This document shows positions 18,330 to 29,564 of a stretch of DNA of 64,000 bases, in pieces. The stretch is from Pseudomonas asiatica. GTDB lineage: Bacteria; Pseudomonadota; Gammaproteobacteria; Pseudomonadales; Pseudomonadaceae. The notes beneath the pieces are model-generated. The model was not told the origin of the DNA. It ran no database searches and saw only the letters and a program-made list of their open reading frames with translations. Made by a program: the position numbers and the translations under genes. Location: contig NZ_CP157874.1 of NCBI RefSeq assembly GCF_040214835.1, forward strand, positions 433,501-497,500, in the 5' to 3' direction. Positions within the stretch are counted from its first letter, which is position 1; each line of letters begins with the position of its first letter.

Positions 18330-19436
18330 TCAGCCGAGCTTGTAAGCCTCGAGCGCTCTCAGCCGTTCACCTTTGAGCGCTTCCCCCAAGGCCTGGCCAG
18401 TCAGCCCAGCCTGCACCAACGGCTTGACATCCACTGCCCGCGCCGCCGCCGCTGCCCCTCGCAGGTAGTCGGCCTGTGGATAACCCGCTTTGCCCTCGCC
18501 CAGCGCTGTCATCTCGCAAGCGATCAGGAAGTCTTCGAACCGCTGTGGCCGCCGGTACACATCGAACTTCTGCAACAGCTCCAGCAGTGCCGTGGCAGGC
18601 AGTTCCAGCGCCTGGTTGCCCAGTTTCAGGCACTCACCCGTCAGCAATGCCAACTCCTGGCACTCTCGCGGCGCCTTCAGGCGCTGGTTGATGACTTTGA
18701 TCGCGGCCGGTGTCAGCGACTGCAGCAGGCAGGCCCAGCGTACATGCAGGGGCCGTTCGTGCATTGCCGCCTGTTCCAGCGCCGCCAGGGCCTCGGGAGC
18801 GTCATCAAGCTCTGGCAGCAGCTCCCGCAGGGCTCCACAAGCATGCAGCACCTGGAAGAACACCTGCGGCTGCGCCTCCATCAGTGCCCGCTCGATTTCC
18901 TTCCAGCTGCGCTCGGCGGTCAGTGCCTGCAGTTCGCCCGAGGCACTGATCTGGCGCATCAGCTCAAGCGTCTCATCGGCAACCCGGAAACCCAGCGGCG
19001 CATATCGGGCAGCAAAGCGCGCAACACGCAGCACGCGCAAAGGATCTTCGGCGAATGCCGGGGAAACATGGCGTAAAAGGCGCTGATCGAGATCGCTCTG
19101 GCCGTGATAGGGGTCGTACACCGTACCCGTCTCGTCCTCGGCCATTGCATTGATGGTCAGGTCACGGCGGATCAGGTCTTCTTCCAAGGTCACATCGGGG
19201 CTGGCGTGGAAGGTGAAGCCGCCGTAGCCGCGCCCGCTCTTGCGCTCGGTGCGCGCCAGGGCATATTCCTCGCCGGTTTTCGGGTGCAGGAACACCGGGA
19301 AATCAGCGCCGACCGGACGAAAGCCCTTGGCGTGCATTTCCTCGACCGTGGCGCCGACCACCAGCCAGTCGATATCGCTGACAGGGCGGCCGAGCAGGCG
19401 GTCGCGCACGGCGCCGCCGACTTTGTAGATGTGCAT
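18330..19436 (-). CDS. cca: CCA-adding tRNA nucleotidyltransferase, HD-less type
   Basis: This protein has 368 residues from ATG 19436 ([12 protein letters not shown]), chosen over an upstream in-frame codon because a GGAG lies nearby and the family N-terminus starts here. The class II nucleotidyltransferase signature [11 protein letters not shown], with catalytic DxD as Asp21 and Asp23, is visible, as is the [10 protein letters not shown] motif. It adds or repairs the 3' CCA of tRNAs without a template. The C-terminal HD phosphohydrolase domain present in E. coli Cca is absent; shorter Cca proteins are normal in pseudomonads. Confidence 0.94.
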   Translation of the reverse strand: MHIYKVGGAVRDRLLGRPVSDIDWLVVGATVEEMHAKGFRPVGADFPVFLHPKTGEEYALARTERKSGRGYGGFTFHASPDVTLEEDLIRRDLTINAMAEDETGTVYDPYHGQSDLDQRLLRHVSPAFAEDPLRVLRVARFAARYAPLGFRVADETLELMRQISASGELQALTAERSWKEIERALMEAQPQVFFQVLHACGALRELLPELDDAPEALAALEQAAMHERPLHVRWACLLQSLTPAAIKVINQRLKAPRECQELALLTGECLKLGNQALELPATALLELLQKFDVYRRPQRFEDFLIACEMTALGEGKAGYPQADYLRGAAAAARAVDVKPLVQAGLTGQALGEALKGERLRALEAYKLG

Positions 19437-19491
19437 GTGCAGCTCTCCATAACTGCCGACAGGATACCCTGTCGGCACTCATGGCGTGGCA

Positions 19492-21060
19492 CTAGAGGTG
19501 GTGGATGACAGCCAGGTCCATGCGGCCGTAGTCGGCACTTTCGCCGTGCTCGCCGCGTGGTGGCATGTGGTGGGTCTTCATCACCTGCTCGCCCTGGACG
19601 GTCTCCAGGTGGATGTCGAAGCCCCACAGGCGGTGCAGGTGCTTGAGCACTTCATCGGTAGAATCGCCCAGCGGTTTGCGGTTGTGCTGCTGGTGACGCA
19701 AGGTCAGCGAGCGGTCGCCGCGGCGGTCGACGCTCCAGATCTGCACGTTCGGTTCGCGGTTGCCCAGGTTGTACTGCGCCGCCAGCAGTTCGCGAATGGT
19801 CCGGTAGCCGGCCTCGTCGTGGATGGCAGGTACATACAGGTCGTCGCGCTGGTCGTCATCGAGGATGCTGAACAGCTTCAGATCGCGCATGACCTTCGGC
19901 GACAGGTACTGCAGGATGAAGCTCTCGTCCTTGAAGCTGCTCATGGCGAACTTGATGGTAGAAAGCCAGTCACTGCCGGCAATGTCGGGGAACCAGCGGC
20001 GATCTTCTTCAGTCGGGTTTTCGCACATGCGGCGGATGTCGGTGTACATCGCAAAGCCCAGTGCGTAGGGGTTGATGCCGTTGTAGTAGGGGCTGTCGAA
20101 GCCGGGCTGGAACACCACGCTGGTGTGCGACTGCAGGAACTCCATCATGAAGCCTTCGGTGATCAGCCCCTCATCGTACAGGTCGTTCATCAGCGTGTAG
20201 TGCCAGAACGTCGCCCAGCCTTCGTTCATCACCTGGGTCTGGCGCTGCGGGTAGAAATACTGGGCGATCTTGCGCACGATGCGCACCACTTCACGTTGCC
20301 AGGGCTCCAGCAGCGGGGCGTTCTTCTCGATGAAATACAGGATGTTTTCCTGCGGTTCGGCGGGGAAGCGTGCATCATCGCGCTCGTTACCCTTGTCGGC
20401 ACTCTTCGGAATGGTGCGCCACAGGTCATTGATCTGCCGCTGCAGGTGCTCCTCGCGCTCCTTCTGGCGCCGCCGCTCCTCTTCGGCGGAAATCGGATAA
20501 GGCCGCTTGTAACGGTCGACGCCGTAGTTCATCAGGGCGTGGCAGGAGTCGATCAGGTCTTCCACGGCATCGATGCCATGGCGCTCTTCGCACTGGGCGA
20601 TGTACTGCTTGGCGAACACCAGGTAGTCGATGATCGAGCTGGCGTCGGTCCAGGTGCGGAACAGGTAGTTGCCCTTGAAGAAACTGTTATGGCCGTAGCA
20701 GGCATGGGCGATAACCAGTGCCTGCATGCACATGGTGTTTTCTTCCATCAGATAGGCGATGCACGGGTCGGAGTTGATCACGATCTCGTAGGCCAGGCCC
20801 ATCTGGCCACGGCTGTAGGACTTCTCCGTGCTGAGGAACTGCTTGCCGTAGGACCAGTGGTGATAACCCAGCGGCATGCCGACCGAGGCGTAGGCGTCCA
20901 TCATCTGCTCGGCGGTAATCACCTCGATCTGGTTGGGGTAGGTGTCCAGGGCGTAACGCTCGGCCAGACGGCTGATTTCCCGGTCGTAGGTCTGGATCAG
21001 TTCGAACGTCCACTCGGACCCGGTGGAAATAGGTTGGCGTCTCTGTGCTCTGGCGGTCAT
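19492..21060 (-). CDS. SpoVR family protein (YcgB-like)
   Basis: This 522-residue SpoVR-like protein has the conserved stretches [11 protein letters not shown] and [16 protein letters not shown], rich in His and aromatic residues, and [10 protein letters not shown]. The family is widespread in bacteria and is named after a Bacillus sporulation gene; its biochemical activity is unknown to me. It is the third gene of the conserved prkA-yeaH-spoVR cluster linked to stationary phase and stress. Its ATG overlaps the yeaH stop by 4 bases (ATGA), implying translational coupling. Confidence 0.92.
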   Translation of the reverse strand: MTARAQRRQPISTGSEWTFELIQTYDREISRLAERYALDTYPNQIEVITAEQMMDAYASVGMPLGYHHWSYGKQFLSTEKSYSRGQMGLAYEIVINSDPCIAYLMEENTMCMQALVIAHACYGHNSFFKGNYLFRTWTDASSIIDYLVFAKQYIAQCEERHGIDAVEDLIDSCHALMNYGVDRYKRPYPISAEEERRRQKEREEHLQRQINDLWRTIPKSADKGNERDDARFPAEPQENILYFIEKNAPLLEPWQREVVRIVRKIAQYFYPQRQTQVMNEGWATFWHYTLMNDLYDEGLITEGFMMEFLQSHTSVVFQPGFDSPYYNGINPYALGFAMYTDIRRMCENPTEEDRRWFPDIAGSDWLSTIKFAMSSFKDESFILQYLSPKVMRDLKLFSILDDDQRDDLYVPAIHDEAGYRTIRELLAAQYNLGNREPNVQIWSVDRRGDRSLTLRHQQHNRKPLGDSTDEVLKHLHRLWGFDIHLETVQGEQVMKTHHMPPRGEHGESADYGRMDLAVIHHL

Positions 21061-22328
21061 GTGGCTAACCTGCGCTGGAAGAGTTCACGGAAGACCGGGT
21101 AGATATCGCCGGCCGATACCAACTGCTGCTGGGCGAACGTGTCGGGGAAGGCTTCGCCGATGCGCTCGTATTCGTACCACAGCGCCTGGTGTTCACGCGG
21201 GGTGATTTCAACGTAAGTGTAGTACTGCACATGCGGCATGATCTGCTTGGCCAGGATGTCGCGGCAGATCGGCGAGTCGTCGTTCCAGTTGTCGCCGTCG
21301 GAAGCCTGGGCGGCGTAGATGTTCCAGTCGCTGGCCGGGTAGCGTTCGGCCATGACCTCCTGCATCAGCTTCAGCGCGCTGGAAACGATGGTGCCGCCGG
21401 TTTCCCGCGAATAGAAGAATTCTTCCTCGTCGACTTCACGGGCGCTGGTGTGGTGGCGGATGAACACCACTTCGATGCGGTCGTAGTTACGCTTGAGGAA
21501 CAGGTACAGCAGGATGAAGAAGCGCTTGGCGATGTCCTTGGTGGCCTGGGTCATCGAGCCGGACACGTCCATCAGGCAGAACATCACCGCCTTGGAGCTG
21601 GGGTTGGGCTGCTTGACCAGCAGGTTGTACTTGAGGTCGAAGGTGTCGAGGAAGGGCAGGCGGTTGATGCGTGCCTTCAGGCGTTCGATCTCGTGTTCGA
21701 CTTCCTGGATATCGGTGAAGTTGTCGGGTTCCTCGACCTTCAGGCGGGCGAGTTCCTTCTGCGCTTCGCGCAGCAGTGCGCGGCTGCTGCCGGTCAGGGC
21801 GATGCGCCGGGCATGGGCCGAACGCAGGGTGCGCACGATGTTGATGCGTGACGGGTTGCCTTCGTTGGCGATACCGGCGCGCACGGTCTTGAAGGTGTCG
21901 GCCCCGGTCAGGTGACGTTTGACCAGGTTGGGCAGTTCGAGGTCCTCGAACATGAACTCGAGGAATTCTTCCTGGGTGATCTGGAAGACGAAGTCGTCCA
22001 TGCCTTCGCCGGAGTTGCCGGCCTTGCCTCGGCCGCTGCCACCGCCACCGCCTTGTGGCCTGGGGATGTGTTCACCGGCGGTGAATTCCTTGTTGCCTGG
22101 GTGCACGATGGTCTGCTTGCCCCCGCGACCATGGTGCAGCACCGGTTCGTCGATGTCGCGCCCCGGGATGCTGATCTGCTCGCCATGTTCCATGTCCATG
22201 ATGGAACGGCGGCTTACCGCCTCTTCGACGGCTTTCTTGATGTGTTCGCGGTACCGCCGCAGGAAGCGCTGGCGGTTCACCGTGCTCTTGTTCTTGCCGT
22301 TCAGGCGTCGATCTATAACGTAGCTCAT
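21057..22328 (-). CDS. yeaH: YeaH/YhbH family protein (DUF444) with a VWA-like MIDAS motif
   Basis: This protein has 423 residues from ATG 22328, which follows GGAGGG at ideal spacing; a longer in-frame start lacks this. The C-terminal half contains LMDVSGSM, a DxSxS metal-ion-dependent adhesion site starting at Asp254, as in von Willebrand A domains. The N-terminal half has a glycine-rich linker (GGGGSGRGK). The family always occurs with PrkA and SpoVR homologues and presumably acts with the kinase, but the mechanism is not established. It is preceded by a hairpin-rich 130-base gap after prkA. Confidence 0.92.
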   Translation of the reverse strand: MSYVIDRRLNGKNKSTVNRQRFLRRYREHIKKAVEEAVSRRSIMDMEHGEQISIPGRDIDEPVLHHGRGGKQTIVHPGNKEFTAGEHIPRPQGGGGGSGRGKAGNSGEGMDDFVFQITQEEFLEFMFEDLELPNLVKRHLTGADTFKTVRAGIANEGNPSRINIVRTLRSAHARRIALTGSSRALLREAQKELARLKVEEPDNFTDIQEVEHEIERLKARINRLPFLDTFDLKYNLLVKQPNPSSKAVMFCLMDVSGSMTQATKDIAKRFFILLYLFLKRNYDRIEVVFIRHHTSAREVDEEEFFYSRETGGTIVSSALKLMQEVMAERYPASDWNIYAAQASDGDNWNDDSPICRDILAKQIMPHVQYYTYVEITPREHQALWYEYERIGEAFPDTFAQQQLVSAGDIYPVFRELFQRRLAT

Positions 22329-22339
22329 GGTCCCTCCGG

Positions 22340-22453
22340 TAGCTGGGAACAGCTGCACGCTTCAAGCTACGAGCTGCTGCACGTAAAGGCAGCAAAGCAG
22401 CTGCCGCCGCCCAGGGCTGGCATAGCAGCCCTGGGCGCGCGGTGGGTAGCTTG
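22340..22453. repeat. Nested inverted-repeat element between prkA and yeaH
   Basis: CAAGCTAC (22363-22370) and GTAGCTTG (22446-22453) form an outer 8-bp stem. Inside, GCCCAGGGCTG (22409-22419) pairs perfectly with CAGCCCTGGGC (22426-22436) around gcatag. Several CAGCTGC words pair with one another. It lies inside the operon and could act as an RNA stabiliser or partial terminator. It is distinct from the REP doublets elsewhere in the window. Confidence 0.6.
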
Positions 22454-22458
22454 TCGCT

Positions 22459-24381
22459 TTATTGCGATTTCCTGACCCGCAGGTACCATTCCGACAGCAG
22501 ACGAACCTGTTTGTCGGTGTAGCCACGCTCCACCATGCGTGTGACGAAGTCGTTGTGTTTCTGTTGGTCCTCCTTGCTTGCCTTGGCGTTGAAGCTGATG
22601 ACCGGCAGCAGGTCCTCGGTGTTGGAGAACATTTTCTTCTCGATCACCACCCGCAGCTTTTCGTAGCTCAGCCAGCTCGGGTTCTTGCCGTTGTTGTTGG
22701 CCCGGGCACGCAGCACGAAGTTGACGATTTCGTTGCGGAAATCTTTCGGGTTGCTGATGCCGGCCGGCTTCTCGATCTTCTCCAGTTCTTCGTTGAGGGC
22801 GATACGGTTGAGGATTTCGCCGGTTTCCGGGTCGCGGTATTCCTGGTCCTGGATCCAGAAGTCTGCGTACAGCACGTAGCGGTCGAAGATGTTCTGGCCG
22901 TATTCGCTGTAGGATTCCAGATAGGCGGTCTGGATTTCCTTGCCGATGAACTCGATGTAGCGCGGGGCCAGGTACTCCTTCAGGTAGCGCAGGTAGCGTT
23001 CGCGCACCTCGGCCGGGAACTGTTCCTGCTCGATCTGCTGCTCCAGCACATACAGCAGGTGCACCGGGTTGGCAGCCACTTCATGCGGGTCGAAGTTGAA
23101 CACCTTGGACAGGATCTTGAAGGCGAAGCGGGTCGACAGGCCGTTCATGCCTTCGTCGACGCCGGCGGCATCGCGGTACTCCTGGATCGACTTGGCCTTC
23201 GGATCGGTGTCCTTGAGGTTTTCCCCATCGTACACCCGCATCTTCGAATAGATGTTGGAGTTTTCCGGCTCTTTCAGGCGCGATAGTACGGTGAACTGGG
23301 CGAGCATCTTCAGCGTGTCTGGCGCGCAGTGGGCCTTGGCCAGCGAACTGTTGATCAGCAGCTTGTCGTAGATCTTGATTTCGTCGCTGACGCGCAGGCA
23401 GTACGGCACCTTGACGATGTAGATCCGGTCGATGAACGCCTCGTTGTTCTTGTTGTTACGGAAGGTGTGCCATTCCGACTCGTTGGAGTGGGCCAGCAGA
23501 ATCCCGGAGTAGGGGATGGCGCCGAGGCCTTCGGTACTGTTGTAGTTGCCTTCCTGGGTGGCGGTGAGCAACGGGTGCAGGACCTTGATCGGGGCCTTGA
23601 ACATCTCGACGAATTCCATCAGGCCCTGGTTGGCCCGGCACAGCGCGCCCGAATAGGCATAGGCGTCGGCGTCGTTCTGCGGGAATTCCTCGAGCTTGCG
23701 GATATCCACCTTGCCGACCAGCGCCGAAATGTCCTGGTTGTTCTCGTCACCGGGTTCGGTCTTGGCGATGGCGATCTGGTTGAGGATCGACGGGTACAGC
23801 TTCACCACCTTGAACTTGCTGATGTCGCCGCCGAACTCCTGCAGGCGCTTGGTGGCCCAGGGCGACATGATGGTGTTCAGGTAGCGCCGCGGGATGCCGA
23901 ACTCTTCCTCGAGGATGGCCCCGTCTTCGGTGGCGTTGAACAGGCCCAGGGGCGACTCGAATACCGGCGAGCCCTTGATGGCGTAGAACGGTACCTTTTC
24001 CATCAGCTGCTTGAGTTTTTCGGCCAGCGACGACTTACCGCCGCCCACCGGGCCCAGCAGATAGAGGATCTGTTTCTTTTCCTCCAGGCCTTGGGCGGCG
24101 TGGCGGAAGTAGGACACGATCTGGTCGATGCACTCTTCCATGCCATGGAAGTCGGCAAAGGCCGGATAGCGGCGGATAACCTTGTTGGAGAAGATTCGCG
24201 ACAGTCTGGAGTTGGTTGAGGTGTCGATCAGCTCCGGCTCACCGATGGCCAGCAACAGCCGTTCGGCCGCCGATGCGTAGGCACTGCGATCCTCTTTGCA
24301 CAGCTCGAGGTACTCCTGCAGCGAGAGTTCTTCCTGGCGCGTAGACTCGAAACGTTGTTGGAAGTGGCTAAAAATACTCAT
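22459..24381 (-). CDS. prkA: PrkA family serine protein kinase (YeaG-like)
   Basis: This 640-residue AAA-plus and kinase-like protein has the Walker A loop GPVGGGKS at residues 110-117 and the PrkA N-terminal AAA domain. The C-terminal part is the PrkA-specific region ending with a basic tail. Homologues (E. coli YeaG) autophosphorylate and influence stress and nitrogen-starvation survival. It is the first gene of the prkA-yeaH-spoVR cluster. A near-miss sigma-54-like sequence lies upstream but its element spacing is one base too long. Product identity is strong; physiological substrates are unknown. Confidence 0.93.
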   Translation of the reverse strand: MSIFSHFQQRFESTRQEELSLQEYLELCKEDRSAYASAAERLLLAIGEPELIDTSTNSRLSRIFSNKVIRRYPAFADFHGMEECIDQIVSYFRHAAQGLEEKKQILYLLGPVGGGKSSLAEKLKQLMEKVPFYAIKGSPVFESPLGLFNATEDGAILEEEFGIPRRYLNTIMSPWATKRLQEFGGDISKFKVVKLYPSILNQIAIAKTEPGDENNQDISALVGKVDIRKLEEFPQNDADAYAYSGALCRANQGLMEFVEMFKAPIKVLHPLLTATQEGNYNSTEGLGAIPYSGILLAHSNESEWHTFRNNKNNEAFIDRIYIVKVPYCLRVSDEIKIYDKLLINSSLAKAHCAPDTLKMLAQFTVLSRLKEPENSNIYSKMRVYDGENLKDTDPKAKSIQEYRDAAGVDEGMNGLSTRFAFKILSKVFNFDPHEVAANPVHLLYVLEQQIEQEQFPAEVRERYLRYLKEYLAPRYIEFIGKEIQTAYLESYSEYGQNIFDRYVLYADFWIQDQEYRDPETGEILNRIALNEELEKIEKPAGISNPKDFRNEIVNFVLRARANNNGKNPSWLSYEKLRVVIEKKMFSNTEDLLPVISFNAKASKEDQQKHNDFVTRMVERGYTDKQVRLLSEWYLRVRKSQ

Positions 24382-24664
24382 GACGTCACCTCGCTCGATA
24401 CGTGGAGACGACGCCGGATCAGTCAGCTGATGCTGGCATGCAACCGGGGTTGCCGATTGCTGTATACCCCCCAGAACACCCTGTAACGCTACCGATGACC
24501 CGCACGCCGGTGTACCGGCTCTCCCCTTTTTCTGGATGGCCTGCGCTTAAGAATAGTTGGTTATCCGCAAGGTCAAGGGCGAGGGGCGGAGAAGTTGCGA
24601 ACGACCGTTCGTCAGATAAGCCGCAAGCCCGCATGGGGCGCGGGCTGCAGTAAAAATGAAAAAA
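24382..24664. other. prkA-glpE intergenic region
   Basis: About 280 bases lie between the prkA start and the glpE stop. They contain a GCCCGC/GCGGGC hairpin (about 24629-24647) downstream of glpE and two short T-rich tracts, with no credible ORF. A prkA promoter should be here, but no consensus sigma-70 or correctly spaced sigma-54 site is evident. Confidence 0.4.
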
Positions 24665-24994
24665 TTATTCGGCAGTGCCCTGGGCGGTTTCGGCCGGGTA
24701 GGTGGCGCGCCACAGCTCAAAGCCGCCGTCCACGCTGTATACGTCCGAGAAGCCCTGGTTCACCAGATAGGCCGCGGCGCTCTGGCTGGAGTTGCCGTGG
24801 TAGCACACCACCAGGGTTGGGGCATCGAGGTCGGCATTGCGGATGAACTCGGCGACCGAATGGTTATCCAGATGCTTGGCACCGGTGATGTGGCCGGCGG
24901 CAAAGGCCTGCGGGTCGCGAATGTCGACGACTACCGCACCTTGCGCGCGCAGGGCCAGGGCCTGTTCGGGAGGGATGCGCTTGAATTCGCTCAT
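24665..24994 (-). CDS. glpE: Thiosulfate sulfurtransferase GlpE (single-domain rhodanese)
   Basis: This 109-residue single rhodanese domain has the active-site loop CYHGNSS with catalytic Cys64, and the N-terminal [15 protein letters not shown] motif. It transfers sulfane sulfur from thiosulfate to acceptors such as thioredoxin or cyanide. It lies 14 bases after apaH in the same direction, so it is the distal gene of the surA-pdxA-rsmA-apaGH group. This neighbourhood is conserved in pseudomonads. The name follows the E. coli homologue; a link to glycerol metabolism is not implied. Confidence 0.9.
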   Translation of the reverse strand: MSEFKRIPPEQALALRAQGAVVVDIRDPQAFAAGHITGAKHLDNHSVAEFIRNADLDAPTLVVCYHGNSSQSAAAYLVNQGFSDVYSVDGGFELWRATYPAETAQGTAE

Positions 24995-25008
24995 GGGTAC
25001 GGCTTCCT

Positions 25009-25875
25009 TCAGGATTGATCGTTCAGTGTAGGCGTTTGGGTGGGGAGGCGTAAGTTGCCGTCGTCGCTGCAGTCACAACGGTGGTATTCGCCGCTGTCGA
25101 CGTTGTACAGGGTCATGGCACCGCCCCACACGCAACCGGTGTCCAGGGCGATGATGCCGGGCTCGTCGACCTGCCCCTGCAAGGCGGCCCAGTGGCCGAA
25201 GATGATCTTCACGTGGCGTGAGCGGCGGCCTTTGTGTGCGTACCAGGGCTTGTAGCCCTTGGGGGCGGTGTCCAGGCCTTCCTTGCTCTTGAGGTCGAGC
25301 TTGCCCTCGGCGGTGCAGAAGCGCATGCGCGTGAGGCAGTTGGTGATGACCCGCAGGCGTTCGATGCCGCTGAGGTTCTTGCTCCACTTGTTCGGCTCGT
25401 TGCCGTACATGCCGTCCAGGTACAGTTTCAGGCGCTCGTCGTCGCGCAGCACTTCCTCGACCTCGGCGGCCAGCTCCAGGGCTTTGCCCAAGGTCCATTG
25501 CGGTGGAATGCCGGCGTGAACCAGGGCAATGCCACGGGGTTCGTCGTAATGCAGCAGCTTTTGCTGGCGCAGCCAGTCGAACAGCTGGTCGGCGTCCGGC
25601 GCTTCGATGATCTCGCGCAGGGTGTCGCTTTTCTTCAGGCGTTCGACGTTGTGCCAGGCGGCCAGCAGGTGCAGGTCATGGTTGCCCAGCACGCACACCA
25701 GCGACTGGCGGATCGAATAAAGGAAGCGCAGGGTTTCCAGTGACTCGGGGCCGCGGTTGACCAGGTCGCCGACCAGCCACAGGCGGTCGACGGCGGGGTT
25801 GAAGTTGACCCGTTCGAGCAGGCACTTGAGTGGCTGCAGGCAGCCCTGCAGGTCACCGACGGCGTAGGTAGCCAT
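25009..25875 (-). CDS. apaH: Bis(5'-nucleosyl)-tetraphosphatase, symmetrical
   Basis: This 288-residue calcineurin-like phosphoesterase shows the signatures GDLQGC (Asp8), GDLVNRGP (Asp37) and GNHD (65-67). It cleaves Ap4A symmetrically to two ADP and also decaps Np4-capped RNAs in E. coli. Its ATG shares one base with the apaG stop (TGATG), a coupling arrangement. It forms part of the classic apaG-apaH group behind rsmA, linking rRNA methylation with alarmone turnover. Confidence 0.96.
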   Translation of the reverse strand: MATYAVGDLQGCLQPLKCLLERVNFNPAVDRLWLVGDLVNRGPESLETLRFLYSIRQSLVCVLGNHDLHLLAAWHNVERLKKSDTLREIIEAPDADQLFDWLRQQKLLHYDEPRGIALVHAGIPPQWTLGKALELAAEVEEVLRDDERLKLYLDGMYGNEPNKWSKNLSGIERLRVITNCLTRMRFCTAEGKLDLKSKEGLDTAPKGYKPWYAHKGRRSRHVKIIFGHWAALQGQVDEPGIIALDTGCVWGGAMTLYNVDSGEYHRCDCSDDGNLRLPTQTPTLNDQS

Positions 25876-26255
25876 CAGTGCAGCGCCCCGGGCACCGCCA
25901 GGCGGAAGGGGGCGATCTCGGCATCGAAGCGTTTGCCGTCTTCGGCGAACATCTGGTAGCTGCCCTGCATGGTGCCCACGCGGGTGCTGATGACCGCGCC
26001 GCTGCTGTAGGTATGGCTCTGGCCCGGGTCGATATTGGGCTGCTGGCCGACCACGCCGGCGCCACGCACCTCCTCGACCTCGCCGTCACCGTTGGTGATC
26101 AGCCAGTGGCGCGACAGCAGCTTGGCCTTGAGCGAGCCATTGTTCTGCACGGTGATGGTGTAGGCGAAAGCGAAACGACTGTTTTCGGGGTCGGATTGTT
26201 CTTTGAGGTAGCGGGTCACGACGCTGACGTCGATCTGATAGCGGGGGTCGGACAT
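25875..26255 (-). CDS. apaG: ApaG/CorD domain protein
   Basis: This 126-residue protein is of the fibronectin-like ApaG fold and starts at ATG 26255 with [17 protein letters not shown]. An upstream in-frame start would add nine residues not seen in the family. Conserved segments are [19 protein letters not shown] and GVVGQQP. The molecular function is unresolved; homologues are genetically linked to magnesium and cobalt tolerance. It precedes apaH with a one-base stop/start overlap, and is separated from rsmA by a REP doublet. Confidence 0.93.
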
Positions 26256-26351
26256 GCAAGGGCCTTGGGCGAACTGACGCAATAATGCAGTCTAGGCCAT
26301 TGGGAGGGGGGAGGGCCAGCGGTGAGGGGCTTGGGGATTGTGTTGTCTGTC

Positions 26352-26450
26352 CCGGCCCTTTCGCGGGTAAACCCGCTCCTACAAGGTACTGCGCAGATTT
26401 TGAGAGCTGTGCAGTACCTGTGGGAGCGGGTTTACCCGCGAAGAGGCCGG
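26352..26450. repeat. REP doublet, gggtttaccc variant, heads facing inward
   Basis: ccggccctttcgcgggtaaa..tacaagg and cctgtgggagcgggtttacc..agaggccgg are inverted copies on either side of about 30 bases. The element interrupts the rsmA-apaG junction within an otherwise overlapping gene group. Confidence 0.9.
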
Positions 26451-26461
26451 TACAGGAGATA

Positions 26462-27262
26462 TCAGGCTTGTTGGTCAGCCAACTGGTCAGCCAGGCGCAC
26501 GAAGGCGGCCAGGTCCAGCTGTTCAGGGCGCAGGCTGCCGTCCACGCCGGCAGCTTCGATGGCCGCGCTGTCGAGCAGGCCTTTCATGGTGTTGCGCAGG
26601 GTCTTGCGGCGCTGGTTGAAGGCATCGCGTACCACCTGCTCCAGCAGCTTTGCGTCCTTGGCCGGGTACGGCAGCACTTCGTGCGGCACCAGGCGGACGA
26701 TGGCCGAGTCCACTTTCGGCGGCGGGTTGAAGGCGCCAGGGCCAACGTTGAACAGGTGCTCGACCCGGCAGTGGTACTGCACCATGATCGACAAGCGCCC
26801 CCAGTCACCACCGCCAGGGCCGGCGGCCATGCGCTCGACCACTTCCTTCTGCAGCATGAAGTGCATGTCGCGGATCAGCCCGGCATGGCTGAGCAGGTGG
26901 AAGATCAGTGGGGTGGAGATGTTGTAGGGCAGGTTGCCCACCACCTTGAGGCTGCGCGGTGGCACGCCCAGCTGGTTGAAGTCGAACTTCAGGGCGTCGC
27001 CCTGGTGCAGGCGGAAATTGCTGCGGCCGGCAAACTTGTGCTGCAGGATCGGCACCAGGTCCTTGTCCAGTTCCACCACGTCCAGCTGTGCCCCGCTGCC
27101 CAGCAGGCCTTCGGTCAGGGCGCCCTGGCCGGGGCCGATTTCCAGCAGATGTTCGCCGGCCTTGGCGTTGATGGCACGCAGGATGCGGTCGATGATGCCG
27201 GCGTCGTGCAGGAAGTTCTGGCCGAAGCGCTTGCGCGCCCGGTGTTGGTATTGCTCGTTCAT
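26462..27262 (-). CDS. rsmA: 16S rRNA dimethyladenosine transferase RsmA (KsgA)
   Basis: This protein has 266 residues from ATG 27262. The SAM-binding loop [11 protein letters not shown] (around residues 41-51) and the adenine-methylase motif NLPY (110-113) are intact. It dimethylates two adjacent adenines in the 3' hairpin of 16S rRNA, a late step in 30S assembly. Its start overlaps the pdxA stop by 4 bases (ATGA). The symbol rsmA is used in the methyltransferase sense (synonym ksgA), not the CsrA-like regulator of pseudomonads. Confidence 0.96.
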   Translation of the reverse strand: MNEQYQHRARKRFGQNFLHDAGIIDRILRAINAKAGEHLLEIGPGQGALTEGLLGSGAQLDVVELDKDLVPILQHKFAGRSNFRLHQGDALKFDFNQLGVPPRSLKVVGNLPYNISTPLIFHLLSHAGLIRDMHFMLQKEVVERMAAGPGGGDWGRLSIMVQYHCRVEHLFNVGPGAFNPPPKVDSAIVRLVPHEVLPYPAKDAKLLEQVVRDAFNQRRKTLRNTMKGLLDSAAIEAAGVDGSLRPEQLDLAAFVRLADQLADQQA

Positions 27263-28248
27263 GGTCGGTTCTCGGCCATCTGGTAGGCGGTTTCCAGCGC
27301 GACGCGCAGGCTGCCGGTGTCGACCTTGCCGGTGCCGGCCAGGTCCAGGGCGGTGCCGTGGTCGACCGACGTGCGGATGATCGGCAGGCCCAGGGTCACG
27401 TTGACTGCAGCGCCGAAGCCTTTGTACTTGAGTACAGGCAGGCCCTGGTCGTGGTACATCGCCAGCACCGCATCGCAGTGCTCCAGATATTTGGGGGTAA
27501 ACAGGGTATCGGCCGGCAGCGGCCCGCGCAGGTCCATGCCTTCGGTGCGCAGGCGGGCCAGGGTCGGCTCGATGATGTCGATTTCCTCGCGGCCCAGGTG
27601 GCCGCCCTCGCCCGCGTGCGGGTTGAGGCCGCACACCAGGATGCGCGGGTTGGCAATGCCGAACTTGTCGCGCATGTCGGCATGCAGGATACGGGTTACA
27701 CGCTCGACGCGCTCGGCAGTGATGGCGTCGGCAATGTCGCGCAGTGGCAGGTGTGTGGTCACCAGGGCCACGCGCAGGCCACGGGTGGCCAGCATCATCA
27801 CCACTTGCGCGGTGTGGGTCAGCTCGGCAAGGAATTCGGTATGCCCGGAGAAGGCGATACCGCTTTCGTTGATCACGCCCTTGTGTACAGGGGCGGTGAT
27901 CATCCCGGCGAAGTGCCCGTCCAGGCAGCCTTGCCCGGCACGGGTCAGGGTTTCCAGCACGAACGCGGCATTGGCCTTGTCGAGCTTGCCCGGCACTACC
28001 GGGGCCGCCAGGGGGGTATCCCAGACGTACAGGCTACCCGCTGGCGCCGGCTGCTCGGGCCATAGGCCCGGCGCTACCGGCAGCAGGTTGACGGCCAGCC
28101 CCAGCTGCGTGGCCCGCTCGGCGAGCAGGTCACGGCTGGTGATGGCGATCAGGGGGTGGGGCTGGGCGTCTGCGGCGAGCAGCAGGCACAGGTCGGGGCC
28201 TATGCCGGCCGGCTCGCCGGGGGTGACGGCGAAGCGCAGGGGCTTCAC
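27259..28248 (-). CDS. pdxA: 4-hydroxythreonine-4-phosphate dehydrogenase PdxA
   Basis: This 329-residue enzyme has the three metal-binding histidines of the family at exactly the E. coli positions: His166 (TTHLPL), His211 (NPHAGEGG) and His266 (YHDQGLP). It oxidises 4-phosphohydroxy-L-threonine with NAD in the DXP-dependent pyridoxal phosphate pathway; the product condenses with DXP through PdxJ. It overlaps surA upstream by 4 bases and rsmA downstream by 4 bases, so it sits in a tightly coupled chain. Confidence 0.96.
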   Translation of the reverse strand: MKPLRFAVTPGEPAGIGPDLCLLLAADAQPHPLIAITSRDLLAERATQLGLAVNLLPVAPGLWPEQPAPAGSLYVWDTPLAAPVVPGKLDKANAAFVLETLTRAGQGCLDGHFAGMITAPVHKGVINESGIAFSGHTEFLAELTHTAQVVMMLATRGLRVALVTTHLPLRDIADAITAERVERVTRILHADMRDKFGIANPRILVCGLNPHAGEGGHLGREEIDIIEPTLARLRTEGMDLRGPLPADTLFTPKYLEHCDAVLAMYHDQGLPVLKYKGFGAAVNVTLGLPIIRTSVDHGTALDLAGTGKVDTGSLRVALETAYQMAENRP

Positions 28249-29564
28249 TGGGCGGCCTGGTCAGCGCCAGGCAGCTTGATTTCAACGTAGGCCTCGTCGC
28301 GGATCTGGCGCAGCCAGGTCTGCAGCTCTTCGTCGTACTTGCGGTTGCGCAGTACGTTCATGGCCTGTTGCTCACGAGCCTGCTCGGTGCTGTCGGTGGC
28401 GCGACGGCCCAGCACTTCCAGGACATGCCAGCCGTACTGGGTCTTGAACGGACGGGTGACTTCGCCTTGGGCGGCGTTGGCCATCTGCTCGCGGAACTCC
28501 GGTACCAGGCTGTTCGGGTCAACCCAGTTGAGGTCGCCGCCGTTGAGCGCCGAACCCGGGTCTTCCGAGAAGCTCTTGGCCAGCTCGCCGAAGTCTTCGC
28601 CGTTCTTGATGCGCTCGTACAGGCGCTCGGCCAGTTGCTCGGTGGCAGCCTCGCTGCGGATCTCGCTAGGCTTGATCAGGATGTGGCGAACGTGCACTTC
28701 GTCACGCAGCACGTTCTCGCTGCCGCCACGCTTCTCCTCGAGCTTGAGGATGATGAAGCCGTTGGGGATGCGGATAGGCTGGGTAATTTCGCCAACCGGC
28801 ATGCTGCTGAGCATCTTGGCGAAGTCTGGCGGCAGCTGGCCGGCTTTACGCCAGCCCATCTCGCCGCCTTCCAGGGCGTTTTCGCTGGCGGAGCGGGCAA
28901 TGGCCATCTGGCCGAAGTCCGCGCCCTGCTTGAGCTGCTGGTACACATCGCCAACCTGGCGCGCGGCGGCCTGGATGGCTTCCGAGTTGGCCGCTTCCGG
29001 GGTCGGGATCAGGATGTTGGCCAGGCGGTACTCTTCCGACATCTGCATCTTGCCAAGGTCGGAGTTGAGGAAGTTCTTCACTTCCTGCTCGGACACCTGG
29101 ATACGCTCGGCCACGCGGCGCTGGCGCACGCGGCTGATGATCATCTCGCGCTTGACCTGCTCGCGGGCGTCGTCGAACGACATGCCGTCACGGGCCAGGG
29201 CGGCGCGGAACTGGTCCAGCGACATGCCGTTGCGCTGGGCAATGGTGCCCATGGCCTGGTTCAGTTCTTCGTCGGTGATGCGGATGCCGGAGCGCTCGCC
29301 GATCTGCAGCTGCAGGTTTTCGACGATCAGACGCTCCAGTACCTGCTGGTCCAGCGCGCCGGCAGGCGGCATGCCGCCGCCGCGCTTGGCGATGGTTTGC
29401 TGGACCTCGCGGACACGCTGCTCCAGCTGGCTTTGCATGACCACGTCGTTGTCGACGATGGCCACCACGCGATCAAGAGGTTGCACCGCGGCATGCACCG
29501 CGCCACTCAGCAATGCAACGCCCAGCAACGCCGGGCGCAGTCGATCAATAAGCTTGGTCTTCAC
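28245..29564 (-). CDS. surA: Periplasmic chaperone and peptidyl-prolyl isomerase SurA
   Basis: This protein has 439 residues from GTG 29564 ((M)[13 protein letters not shown]); a second GTG two codons earlier (29570) is nearer to an AAGG site and is equally possible. A signal peptide ends near AVHAA. It is followed by the SurA N-terminal chaperone domain, two parvulin-type domains (around 170-275 and 285-385) and a C-terminal helix. It escorts outer-membrane beta-barrels, including LptD, to the BAM complex. Its start overlaps the end of lptD by about 20 bases, matching the chaperone-client pairing seen in enterobacteria. Confidence 0.95.
   Translation of the reverse strand: MKTKLIDRLRPALLGVALLSGAVHAAVQPLDRVVAIVDNDVVMQSQLEQRVREVQQTIAKRGGGMPPAGALDQQVLERLIVENLQLQIGERSGIRITDEELNQAMGTIAQRNGMSLDQFRAALARDGMSFDDAREQVKREMIISRVRQRRVAERIQVSEQEVKNFLNSDLGKMQMSEEYRLANILIPTPEAANSEAIQAAARQVGDVYQQLKQGADFGQMAIARSASENALEGGEMGWRKAGQLPPDFAKMLSSMPVGEITQPIRIPNGFIILKLEEKRGGSENVLRDEVHVRHILIKPSEIRSEAATEQLAERLYERIKNGEDFGELAKSFSEDPGSALNGGDLNWVDPNSLVPEFREQMANAAQGEVTRPFKTQYGWHVLEVLGRRATDSTEQAREQQAMNVLRNRKYDEELQTWLRQIRDEAYVEIKLPGADQAAQ

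Noticed and set aside
22409..22436. Perfect 11-bp hairpin as a terminator of prkA
   Set aside because: No T run follows on the minus strand, and yeaH lies just downstream in a conserved operon, so it is treated as an intercistronic repeat element instead.
24440..24454. GGCAACCCCGGTTGC on the minus strand before prkA, resembling a sigma-54 -24/-12 pair
   Set aside because: The GG and GC elements are 11 bases apart rather than the required 10, so it is not called.
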